Source of the DNA: Stieleria varia
GTDB taxonomy: Bacteria > Planctomycetota > Planctomycetia > Pirellulales > Pirellulaceae
Direction of reading: 5' to 3'
Assembly: GCF_038443385.1 (NCBI RefSeq)
Contig: NZ_CP151726.1
Location: forward strand, 4,092,001 to 4,156,000
Length of the DNA stretch: 64,000 nt
Position numbers and translations under genes: made by a program. This document shows, piece after piece, positions 27,394 to 35,438 of the stretch. The notes below the pieces were generated by a model. That model worked only from the letters and a program-made list of their open reading frames with translations. It was not told the DNA's origin and did not search any database. Position 1 is the stretch's first letter; each line of letters begins with the position of its first letter.

Positions 27394-27458
27394 GTAGTGG
27401 ACGAGGTCACGAGTCCTGATGCGAGGGCGAAAAAGGGACTCGTGACCTCGTCCACTAC
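27394..27458. repeat. Perfect hairpin element in the MoxR operon
   Basis: Two 23-bp arms, GTAGTGGACGAGGTCACGAG plus TCC and its exact complement, surround a 19-bp loop between the genes ending at 27380 and starting at 27533. It lacks a run of T after the stem, so it is more like a REP-type palindrome than a simple terminator, though it could stop or protect transcripts. The element at 48292-48347 shares its GTAGTGGA / TCCACTAC ends. Confidence 0.85.
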
Positions 27459-27532
27459 AACTGCAGTTTAGAGATAGTTCAAAACCGCTAGATGCCTCAC
27501 GATCGATAATCATCCAAAATCAGGTAACTCAC

Positions 27533-30500
27533 ATGTCCACGACGATTAACCCAACAGAGAACGCGAAAGCTTCCTCGCCTCCCAGAGCGACTGCAATCGA
27601 TCGGATTCGCGTCGAACTCGACGAGATGCTCGCGCGGCTGCGGCGCGAAATCTGGCTCGGAGGGATCCTCGCGATCGGGACGGCAACGATTGCGTCATTC
27701 CTTGTTCTGCTGGTGATTGATGCCGTCTTTCAGCCCGAGTCGGCATGGATGAGAGTCGCCTTGTGGATTCCGGTGATTGCAGTCGTTTGGATGATCACTC
27801 GATACTTTCTGATGATGCCACTTCAGAAAAAATGTGACCGCCTTGCGGTGGCTTGGACTCTGGAGCAAAAGCAGCCGGCGATCGAGGAACGACTGACAAC
27901 TTCGCTGCAGTTGTCCGAGAATCCAACTGATAGACGAAGCTCGATCATTGAGGCTGTCGCTCAGCAGGCTCACGGCAGTCTTGCCGGATGCCAGGAAGAA
28001 GACCTTCGAGGACAAGCGGTTTTCGTTAGAACCATCGTCGCTGGAGCCTGCCTTGCCATCTTCGTTTTGTCAATGTGGACTTGGGCTCCCTATCTGATTC
28101 CTTCCCTCCAGAACGTGCTGAATCCATTTAGTTCGCGAGTGCTTCCGCACTTAAATGCGACGATCGTTCCTGGCAACACGCACGTGGCAGAAGGTGGCGA
28201 TTTAGAAGTGACTGCGACGGCAAGTCGTCTCACCGATGCTGTGCTGGAAATCATCGAGAACGATGCTGTGATAGCCTCACATCAGATGGCCACGCAGGAG
28301 AATGGTGGGAACGCTGAATTCACTTTGACGGGATTGAAAAGCGATCGTCAGTATCGAATTCGTGCCGGCAGTCTCTACTCCGATCGTTACCAAATCTACG
28401 TTGATCCCAAGCCGGTCATTAAAAGCAGTCAAGCCAAGCTGACGTTTCCCGAATACACGCAACTGCCTCCGCAAGTTACGAATGACCTTGCTGAACCGAT
28501 CGAAGTACTTCAAGGCACGCGAATCCAGATCGATATTGATTCTACTTTGCCTGCCAACGAATCGGCCCTGAGCCTCAACGGAACATCGACTCCTTGCGGG
28601 GAAGTGGTTTTGATCGAGGAGTCCGGGCTGTGGCGGCATACCTGGGATTTTACGGCAAAGACAGGCGGATCGCAGCGTGGGACGATCACACTGGTCAGTG
28701 AAGCTGGAGTCCTTAGTGAGCCGTTGCATTTTGATGTACGTACATTGCCCGATGTGCCCCCGTCGATCGTGATTGATCAGCCCGCTTTGTCCGAAGTGAT
28801 CGCCAAGCCAGATCAAATCATTCACGTTAGTTACCATGCCGTTGACGACTTTGGCTGTGGTGCTTTGCGACTGTCGTCACAGAAGAATAGCGAGCCGCCT
28901 TCGGCCAAAGAGCTTCCGCACGATTTGCAAACAGACTTTGGCGGTGAACTGACCATCGACCTGGACGAGATGGAACTCGTTGTTGGAGACCAACTGACTT
29001 TCTGGCTGTCGATCTCCGACAATCGCCCCGGTGAGTATGGTGGACTGCAATCTGCTGAATCTCGAAAGATTCATGTACAGGTCGCAGACGAATCGATCCC
29101 TGTCGGCCAGCAAGTTGTGCGAAACGAAGAACAGGCCGTGATGGACGCTCTGACGGAAGCTTTGGATCAGCTTCAGGCAGCCGCAAAGATCACCGACGAA
29201 CTTGAGGCACATCTGAGCGAGGCGGACGAAACGGCGCCGCAACAGAATGATGCCGTGGAGAAATCAAAACAACTGCAGGATCGGATCAAGGACGCAGAGC
29301 AAGTGCTGCGTCGGATCTCGGATCGGGACGAACTTGCCCCGCAACGCCTCTTTCAAGAAGAGGTGGAGCGAATGAAGGATGTCGCTGAAAACGAGGTCGC
29401 CGAAGCGAGGAAACAGGCTGGGCTCGTACCGCTCTCCGATGAACTTCCTCAACAACAGGAAGCGATCGCAGCGACAAAAGAGTCGCTCAGCGATGCCATC
29501 GACAAGCTCGAACAGGTACGTGCCGACGTTGAAGATCGTGGCAAGCAACTGGAACTGGCTGCTCGGTTGGACGAGCTTGCCAGGCAACAGGAACGGCTTG
29601 TAGAAGATCAGCAAGAGGGCCGAGGTGACGCCCCCGAAGTCCAAGAGCGACAGCAGCAGGTGGCCGATGAGATGCAGAAGGTCGTTGAGCAGGACCTGGA
29701 CGCCAAGAGCGAACAGTTTGCGCAACGAGCAGAAGAGGCAGCCAAGCTGACTGAGGAAGCGGCGGAGCTAAAACAGCAGCAGGAGACATTGGCGAAGCTC
29801 GATCAGGTTCGCAGCAAGAAGGAGCTAGACGACAAGTTGCTGGAAATGATTGCCCGAGAACAGGAATCGATCGCGGGCGAAGCCAGAATGCTGGATGAGC
29901 AGCAGCGGGAGCTTCAACGGCCAGCGGCTGATCCACAGAAACAGGCCGTAGGGGAAGCAAACGAAGCAGTCAAGGCGGAACGCAAGGAGAAACCAACTGC
30001 ACTCGATGAGGCTCGAAAGCAGATGGAAGCCGTTCCTGAAAATCTCAGACAGAAAGATTTGGAGCAGGCCGAAGACGAAGCTCGGAAGGCTGGCGAACGT
30101 CTGCAGGAAGCAGCCAAGTCCGTGCCAGCGAATGCTGCGGAGAAGCCCAACGCAAATGTGGCGGATAATGCTCAGCAGAAGAAAGATGATCTGGAACGGC
30201 TTGGAAAGCAGCAGGAGCGAGTCGGCGACGCCATAAGAGCTGTTCGCGAAAACCGCCCTGAAGAAGCGGTTGCGAAGTTGCAGGAACAGATTGCAAACCG
30301 AACTGATCGGCTTCGAGAAAAGGCGGACGAATTGCTGCAACTGCCGACGGAGGATCCCGAGAATCAACAGGCAGTTCGCGAAGCCCGCGAGAAACTTGAG
30401 CAGGCCAAACGTGAAACCAAGGCGGCCGAGGAACTGGCAAAGCAACAACGGAAACAGGCCGCCGATCCTAAGCAGGCTGCTGATCCTAAACAGGCTGCTG

Positions 30501-31765
30501 ATCCCAAGCAGGCAGCTGATCCCAAGCAGGCAACTGATCCTAAGCAGAATGCTGATCCTAAGCAGAATGCTGATCCTAAGCAGAATGCTGATCCTAAGCA
30601 GAATGCTGATCCTAAGCAGAATGCTGATCCTAAGCAGAATGCTGATCCTAAGCAGAATGCTGATCCTAAGCAGAATGCTGATCCTAAGCAGGCTGCTGAT
30701 CCCAAACAGGCTGCCGATCCCAAGCAGGCTGCTGATCCTAAACAGGCTGCTGATCCTAAGCAGGCTGCTGATCCCAAACAGGCTGCTGAGCAGCAAAAGC
30801 AAGCTGCGAAGTCCTTGGAAGAGGCAACGCAGTCACTGGACAAAGTCTGCAAGTCCTGCAAGAAATGTTCGAATTGCAATAAGCCGGGAGGATCAAGTGG
30901 CTCTAGCGGCAGTTCACCCAAGAGCGGAGGCGCTTCATCCAAACCGGGTGACTCCAAACAGCGAGATTCCAAACAGGGAGATACCAAGCAGGGAGATTCC
31001 AAACCGGGAGACTCCAAACCGGGAGATTCCAAACAGGGAGATTCCAAACAGGGAGACTCCAAGCAGGGAGACTCCAAGCAGGGAGACTCCAAGCAGGGAG
31101 ATTCCAAGCAGGGAGATTCCAAGCAGGGAGATTCCAAGCAGGGAGATTCCAAGCAGGGAGATTCCAAGCAGGGAGATTCCAAGCAGGGAGATTCCAAGCA
31201 GGGAGATTCCAAGCAGGGAGATTCCAAGCAGGGAGATTCCAAAGCGGGCGGAGACTCCGGTGGGGCTGGTAGTCCGTCGTCGATACAACAGCAGGCGGAT
31301 TCTCAAAAACTTGCCGCGACTGCGGACAAGGCCCATCAAGCAGCCCAAAACCCGTCACCCGATCGAACAAAGGAGCTCGCTCAAGAACTCAATCAACTTG
31401 CCGATGAGGCGGCCGAGCGGGCAGGGCATCCCAATCGGAGGAATTCGAAGCAGCAAGGTGGGCAGTCGAAGTCAACCAACTCATCGGACTCAACGCAACA
31501 GGCTGGATCCCCACAACCGGGCAGCCCAGCAAAGCCCCAAGGGGTCCAGGGAAACTCGGGAGCAGGTGCAAGCGAGGTTGTTCCGACTCAACTGCGTGGT
31601 CGGTCGACCTCGAACTGGACGCAGTCCCGACGCAAGCTAAAAAACAATGTGCTCGATGATCAGGACAGCAAGATTCCAGAAGAGTTCCGAAGTGTTGTGA
31701 AAGACTACTTCGAGGAACTGTCTCGCTTGGAATCACGCCAGGACCCTACGGAGAAAAATGAATGA
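27533..31765 (+). CDS. Giant membrane / coiled-coil repeat protein, DUF4175-like
   Basis: The 1410-residue protein has two N-terminal membrane segments (IWLGGILAIGTATIASFLVL, then WIPVIAVVWMITRYFLM), another near residue 165 (IVAGACLAIFVLSMWTW), an Ig-like region to about residue 530, and a long acidic and basic coiled coil to about 960. Then come 18 copies of a hexapeptide (x-A-D-P-K-Q) at 976-1083, a cysteine cluster CX2CX2CX2C (C1106, C1109, C1112, C1115), and 20 copies of a pentapeptide (G-D-S-K-Q) at 1139-1238. The layout resembles planctomycete DUF4175 proteins. The hydrophilic tail probably lies outside the membrane. The next gene overlaps its stop. Role unknown; its place in the MoxR operon suggests an envelope complex. 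Confidence 0.82.
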   Translation: MSTTINPTENAKASSPPRATAIDRIRVELDEMLARLRREIWLGGILAIGTATIASFLVLLVIDAVFQPESAWMRVALWIPVIAVVWMITRYFLMMPLQKKCDRLAVAWTLEQKQPAIEERLTTSLQLSENPTDRRSSIIEAVAQQAHGSLAGCQEEDLRGQAVFVRTIVAGACLAIFVLSMWTWAPYLIPSLQNVLNPFSSRVLPHLNATIVPGNTHVAEGGDLEVTATASRLTDAVLEIIENDAVIASHQMATQENGGNAEFTLTGLKSDRQYRIRAGSLYSDRYQIYVDPKPVIKSSQAKLTFPEYTQLPPQVTNDLAEPIEVLQGTRIQIDIDSTLPANESALSLNGTSTPCGEVVLIEESGLWRHTWDFTAKTGGSQRGTITLVSEAGVLSEPLHFDVRTLPDVPPSIVIDQPALSEVIAKPDQIIHVSYHAVDDFGCGALRLSSQKNSEPPSAKELPHDLQTDFGGELTIDLDEMELVVGDQLTFWLSISDNRPGEYGGLQSAESRKIHVQVADESIPVGQQVVRNEEQAVMDALTEALDQLQAAAKITDELEAHLSEADETAPQQNDAVEKSKQLQDRIKDAEQVLRRISDRDELAPQRLFQEEVERMKDVAENEVAEARKQAGLVPLSDELPQQQEAIAATKESLSDAIDKLEQVRADVEDRGKQLELAARLDELARQQERLVEDQQEGRGDAPEVQERQQQVADEMQKVVEQDLDAKSEQFAQRAEEAAKLTEEAAELKQQQETLAKLDQVRSKKELDDKLLEMIAREQESIAGEARMLDEQQRELQRPAADPQKQAVGEANEAVKAERKEKPTALDEARKQMEAVPENLRQKDLEQAEDEARKAGERLQEAAKSVPANAAEKPNANVADNAQQKKDDLERLGKQQERVGDAIRAVRENRPEEAVAKLQEQIANRTDRLREKADELLQLPTEDPENQQAVREAREKLEQAKRETKAAEELAKQQRKQAADPKQAADPKQAADPKQAADPKQATDPKQNADPKQNADPKQNADPKQNADPKQNADPKQNADPKQNADPKQNADPKQAADPKQAADPKQAADPKQAADPKQAADPKQAAEQQKQAAKSLEEATQSLDKVCKSCKKCSNCNKPGGSSGSSGSSPKSGGASSKPGDSKQRDSKQGDTKQGDSKPGDSKPGDSKQGDSKQGDSKQGDSKQGDSKQGDSKQGDSKQGDSKQGDSKQGDSKQGDSKQGDSKQGDSKQGDSKQGDSKAGGDSGGAGSPSSIQQQADSQKLAATADKAHQAAQNPSPDRTKELAQELNQLADEAAERAGHPNRRNSKQQGGQSKSTNSSDSTQQAGSPQPGSPAKPQGVQGNSGAGASEVVPTQLRGRSTSNWTQSRRKLKNNVLDDQDSKIPEEFRSVVKDYFEELSRLESRQDPTEKNE
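30458..30781 (+). repeat. Tandem 18-bp repeat, 18 copies
   Basis: Eighteen in-frame copies encode (A/N/T)ADPKQ-type hexapeptides: four AADPKQ, one ATDPKQ, eight NADPKQ, five AADPKQ. The eight NADPKQ copies are identical at DNA level (GAATGCTGATCCTAAGCA), which points to recent slippage or unequal recombination. Confidence 0.97.
30947..31246 (+). repeat. Tandem 15-bp repeat, 20 copies
   Basis: Twenty in-frame copies encode GDSKQ-type pentapeptides with a few variants (RDSKQ, GDTKQ, GDSKP, final GDSKA). The central copies are nearly identical at DNA level (GGAGATTCCAAGCAG). Copy number is likely to vary among strains. Confidence 0.97.
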
Positions 31766-32883
31766 TGTCACATCCATCCTCTTGGTTATCTGCCATTGCA
31801 TTGTCGCTCGTGTGTCACATCGTCAGTGCGCAAGACGCCGATGCGCTTCGCATTCGTTACCAGCCTCGTTTGGATGCGGCCGTTGATCGCGGACTGGAGT
31901 ACCTTGCGGGCAAACAGATCAGCCGCGATGCCGCCGCAGCGATGGGACGCCCGGAACTGGCCGGATCGTTCGAGGAACCCGCCACTGTGGGAAACACCGG
32001 AATCACATCTCTGGCGGTGATGGCATTTCTTGCCCGGGGGCATCTTCCTGGCCGTGGGCGATATGGAGAGGTGATCAACCGAGGAGTCGACTACATTCTC
32101 ACTCAACAGCTTGAAAACGGATTGCTTATCAGCCGCAACGTCCAAGGTCGGACGACCGGATTGATGTACGAACACAGCATTTCCACGCTGCTGCTTGGCG
32201 AAGTCTCGGGAATGGTTGATCCAGTCCGTCAGCAGAAAGTTGACGACGTGTTGTCACGAGCTTTGTTGGTCCTGTTGCAGGCACAGAAAGTTCCCAAGTC
32301 GGAAGCCAACACAGGGGGCTGGCGTTACACGCCTGGCACCACGGACAGCGATCTCTCCCTGACGGGCTGGTCGATCATGGCGCTCCGCGCCGCAAAACTA
32401 AACGGCGCAGCGATTCCTGATGAACATGTTGAGATGGCGGTTTCGTACATTCTCAATTGCCAAACACGCAAAGGAGGCTTCTCCTACATGCCTGGTGGAG
32501 GCACGGGGACCACATCGATGACGGGAGTTGCCGTGTTATGCTTGGAACTGTGTGGCGAACATGGCAATGAAGACCTACTGGCCGCGGGCGACTTCATCTT
32601 AAGTCGGCCTCCCCAAATGACCGACCCGAATGGAAACCCCGTGCGATTCCGCTACTACGCCTGGTACTACTGCGGACAAGCCATGTTTCAATTAGGGGGC
32701 AAATACTGGAGTGAGTTTGCCCCGATCATGTACGACAGTCTGCTGGCGGACCAGAATCCCGACGGCAGTTGGCAATACCCCAATCAGACGCTCGTTTACA
32801 ATACAACCTATCCAACATCGCTGGCGATTCTCACGTTGACCGTCTCGGCGCGTCAACTGCCGATTTATCAGCGTGAAGAGTAG
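31762..32883 (+). CDS. Secreted squalene-cyclase / prenyltransferase-repeat protein
   Basis: The 373-residue protein has an N-terminal signal peptide (SWLSAIALSLVCHIVSAQDA) and then repeated alpha-alpha hairpins of the squalene cyclase / prenyltransferase type: LDAAVDRGLEYLAGKQ, NRGVDYILTQQLENGLL, GGWRYTPGTTDSDLSLTGW, VEMAVSYILNCQTRKGGFSY and QNPDGSWQYPNQTL. The DXDD motif of true cyclases is not visible and the protein is shorter than cyclases, so it is probably a binding protein or other alpha-toroid. It starts within the end of the previous gene (ATGATG, the second ATG at 31765), so it is translationally coupled. Confidence 0.88.
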   Translation: MMSHPSSWLSAIALSLVCHIVSAQDADALRIRYQPRLDAAVDRGLEYLAGKQISRDAAAAMGRPELAGSFEEPATVGNTGITSLAVMAFLARGHLPGRGRYGEVINRGVDYILTQQLENGLLISRNVQGRTTGLMYEHSISTLLLGEVSGMVDPVRQQKVDDVLSRALLVLLQAQKVPKSEANTGGWRYTPGTTDSDLSLTGWSIMALRAAKLNGAAIPDEHVEMAVSYILNCQTRKGGFSYMPGGGTGTTSMTGVAVLCLELCGEHGNEDLLAAGDFILSRPPQMTDPNGNPVRFRYYAWYYCGQAMFQLGGKYWSEFAPIMYDSLLADQNPDGSWQYPNQTLVYNTTYPTSLAILTLTVSARQLPIYQREE

Positions 32884-32927
32884 ACCACAAATCCTACACC
32901 AACTCGAAATTCATAACGGGAATCATC

Positions 32928-33833
32928 ATGAAACTTGCACAACTCTCACTCATCTTCGCAACAGTATTCACGTTTTGTCTTGGCAGCATGGTTCACGCCG
33001 AAGACAAGCGGGCAGAAGCAAAGCAGTCACAACAAATTGACAAGTGGGTTGAACAACTCGGTCACGAGCGTCTCACCGAACGAATCAAGGCTGAGAAACA
33101 GCTCATCGCTGCGGGCAAAGAAGCCATCCCTGCACTGGCCAAGGCGGCCTTGGCGGGGAATCGCGCGACGATCGAGAAGTCCATCGATGTGCTCGGCAAG
33201 TTGGCGCAATCCAAAGACGACAAGACCCGGGAGGCTGCAAGGATTACCCTGCAGATGCTCAGCGAGAGTGATCAACCTTCGACCGCTGACAGGGCAAAGC
33301 TCGCACTCAACACGAAGGAAGCTGATGGGATCAAGCCATTCGAGGGTTGGGATAAACCAGGCAACCAGTTCGCTGGCGGCGGCAATATGAATCGAAGTGT
33401 GTCGATGTCCAATATCAACGGCATGCGAACGATCAGCGTAAAGGAAGGGCCACTCGAGACAACCATCCAAGAACTGCGGGGAGGCAAAATTCTGGCTCAG
33501 GTCACGGGTGGCGAGAAGCCTGTTGAGCTGATTGCAAATAACGCCGAAGACCTCAAGAAACAACTGCCTGAGGCGGCTGCTCTTTACGAACAGTACGCGA
33601 GCGGCAATCAGGGACTAGGCACGCAGTTTCCGGGGTTTGGATTTGGCAATATCGCGGGAGGTCAGCAGGCAGCGCAAACGAACATTAACATGCAGGGAGG
33701 AGGGATCAATGGGAACGGAGCCAGCACAGAAATACTGAAACAGCAGCTTACTGAACTGAAACAACGGATGGGCGGGAACCCGCTGATGCAGCAAATGTTG
33801 GATCAACAGATCCGGGCTCTCAATGCAAACTAA
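32928..33833 (+). CDS. Secreted HEAT-like protein of unknown function
   Basis: The 301-residue product has a signal peptide (LSLIFATVFTFCLGSMVHAE) followed by HEAT-like helices (IDKWVEQLGHERLTERIKAE, ALAKAALAGNRATIEKSIDV, VLGKLAQSKDDKTREAARIT). The C-terminal part is glycine-, asparagine- and glutamine-rich (NINMQGGGINGNGAS, MGGNPLMQQMLDQQIRALN). No enzyme motif is seen. It is the last gene of the plus-strand MoxR series, 45 bp after the previous gene, and probably acts in the periplasm. After it begins a repeat-rich region without genes, so the operon should end here. Confidence 0.75.
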   Translation: MKLAQLSLIFATVFTFCLGSMVHAEDKRAEAKQSQQIDKWVEQLGHERLTERIKAEKQLIAAGKEAIPALAKAALAGNRATIEKSIDVLGKLAQSKDDKTREAARITLQMLSESDQPSTADRAKLALNTKEADGIKPFEGWDKPGNQFAGGGNMNRSVSMSNINGMRTISVKEGPLETTIQELRGGKILAQVTGGEKPVELIANNAEDLKKQLPEAAALYEQYASGNQGLGTQFPGFGFGNIAGGQQAAQTNINMQGGGINGNGASTEILKQQLTELKQRMGGNPLMQQMLDQQIRALNAN

Positions 33834-33878
33834 TGTTGTTTCTTTTTGGGGTTTGCGCAAGTTTATGTCCCTACTGCC

Positions 33879-34330
33879 GGCGCAGCTGGTGGCCCCCAGT
33901 CAGCCTCAGACGCTAGCCGTGGGCCCGAGGCGGATTGTGGTGCCGGCCCACGGCTAGGCGCGGATGATTCATCAGCCGGCACGCGATAGCGTCTGTTTCC
34001 CGATTAAAGGCGTGAGAACCGGACGCTATCGCGTAGCGGGTGATATGCGCAGACTGTTTTCGTGCCAATCCGCGTTAACCGTTTGGTGCAAACGCATTGC
34101 TGTCGGCGCAGCTGGTGGCCCCCAGTGAGCCTCAGGCGCTAGCCGTGGGCCCGAGGCGGATTGTGGTGCCGGCCCACGTCTAGGCGCGGATGATTCATCA
34201 GCCGGCACGCGATAGCGTCCGGTTCCCGATTGCAGGCGTGAGAACCGGACGCTATCGCGTGGCGGCTGATATGCGCAGACTGTTTTCGTGCCAATCCGCG
34301 TTAACCGTTTGGTGCAAACGCATTGCGAAG
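33879..34330. repeat. Tandem duplication of a 226-bp palindromic repeat
   Basis: GGCGCAGCTGGTGGC starts at 33879 and again at 34105, and both copies continue through CGCTAGCCGTGGGCCCGAGG, a hairpin with GGCCCACGGCTAGGCG, then CAGCCGGCACGCGATAGCGT and a second hairpin, to GTTTGGTGCAAACGCATTGC. The copies differ at few positions. A third, interrupted copy lies at 47905-48265. Confidence 0.9.
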
Positions 34331-34479
34331 ACTGTAGTCAGTCGCGTGAATAATCCGGCCTAGGGATTATGGGGATTATGGGGACAGGGGGATTATGGGG
34401 ACAGAGCACTATGCTGGGGCGGTTGGGTTAGTCCCATTTGGTGATTTGAGATAGCGAGCGGTAGCGGCTGGAGCTTCGC

Positions 34480-34815
34480 TGGCCTTGATCGGCGTGATGG
34501 GACGCTTTCGCTAGAGGTTTTGGGCGAATGGGGCAACTGATGTCCAGAACGCTAGCGGCGTCGCTGTAGAGAGCGACTTAGAAAAGGGGCTGATCGCGGG
34601 AAGGTTCTTGGCCCGTCGGGATCAGATCGCGGATGCGGTGGGGCAGGCGGAAGCGATGTTGGGTTTTACAACTGCGATACTCGTCCACCGCACAAGGGTT
34701 GCTTGTGACCGTTTTGAAGAGTTTGCCAAAGTCCGCTACCAACTCGCACCAGACAGTCCGCTTCGTCGATCTCCACAGGTGAGAGAAACGAATCGTCATG
34801 CCGCAGTCCGTCGCT
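34480..34815 (-). pseudogene. Deleted REP-transposase copy, 3' part
   Basis: The plus-strand text 34480-34747 follows that of 38390-38650 (shared GAACGCTAGCGGCGTCGC and AGTTTGCCAAAGTCCGCTAC), then jumps after CACCAGAC to text matching 38840 (TCCACAGGTGAGAGAAACGA) and ends near 34815. It keeps the C-terminal coding end of the transposase and an inner segment but no N-terminus or active site. Confidence 0.82.
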
Positions 34816-35438
34816 GAGGTCTGCTGGGGAAAGAACGCCTTGCTGGGGAGGTCTGCGTCAGCTCTATCAGCCTTCGTTGAGCAAATTTGAAGTGGTCTGT
34901 CCCCGGTTGTGACAAAGTGGTCTGTCCCCGGTTGTGAGTGCCGGTTGTGGTTTCGGCACCGCAGGCACCAGCACAATCTAGCTGTCAGCGCTCCCTAGTC
35001 CTAAGCCGTGGAGGCGGCGGAAGCGTAAAGCCTGGGACGTCAGTCCCAGGTCTCGCGTCCCACCTTTCCCCACCAAGCCCCGAAGGTGGCGACAGATCAC
35101 TCTGTCACTGCAATGCTGTACGTCAACCGCCGCCAAAGTGCTCCGTCCCCGTCGTCCCCCAAAGGTGTTTTGGTGACGGCCGCTCTCCGACGCTACACAA
35201 CACCAGTTCAAACCAGTGACGCGTGATGGGAGATAGGTCAATCCCAAGACGCGACACGGTCGCTTGCAAGCTCGGAGGGACCTTTCGTCCCGATCCTGCT
35301 TCGCTTTACTTGGCCGTCCAACGGAGCAACCGCAAATAGTCCGATCAATCTTGAGTATAACTGGGGTGATCTCTCGCCATCGGTTACACAAGATATTGGC
35401 TTAGCGGCGGGGCTTGCGAACAATATTGGGACCTGAAA

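Larger units (their letters stand above)
33834..35438. other. Repeat-rich intergenic region
   Basis: No gene is supported over 1.6 kb. It contains two tandem copies of a 226-bp repeat (33879-34330), GGGGATTATGGGGACAG-type repeats around 34370-34410, a deleted REP-transposase copy (34480-34815), two AGTGGTCTGTCCCC repeats near 34893 and 34916, and 500 bp without recognised content before the CHAT gene. The promoter of that gene must lie near the end. Confidence 0.7.

Noticed and set aside
29825..31640. Several long open frames on both strands across the giant gene's repeats
   Set aside because: The tandem 18-bp and 15-bp units lack stop codons in several frames, so long frames arise automatically. 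The frame from 27533 continues a normal membrane / coiled-coil protein and overlaps its downstream neighbour correctly.
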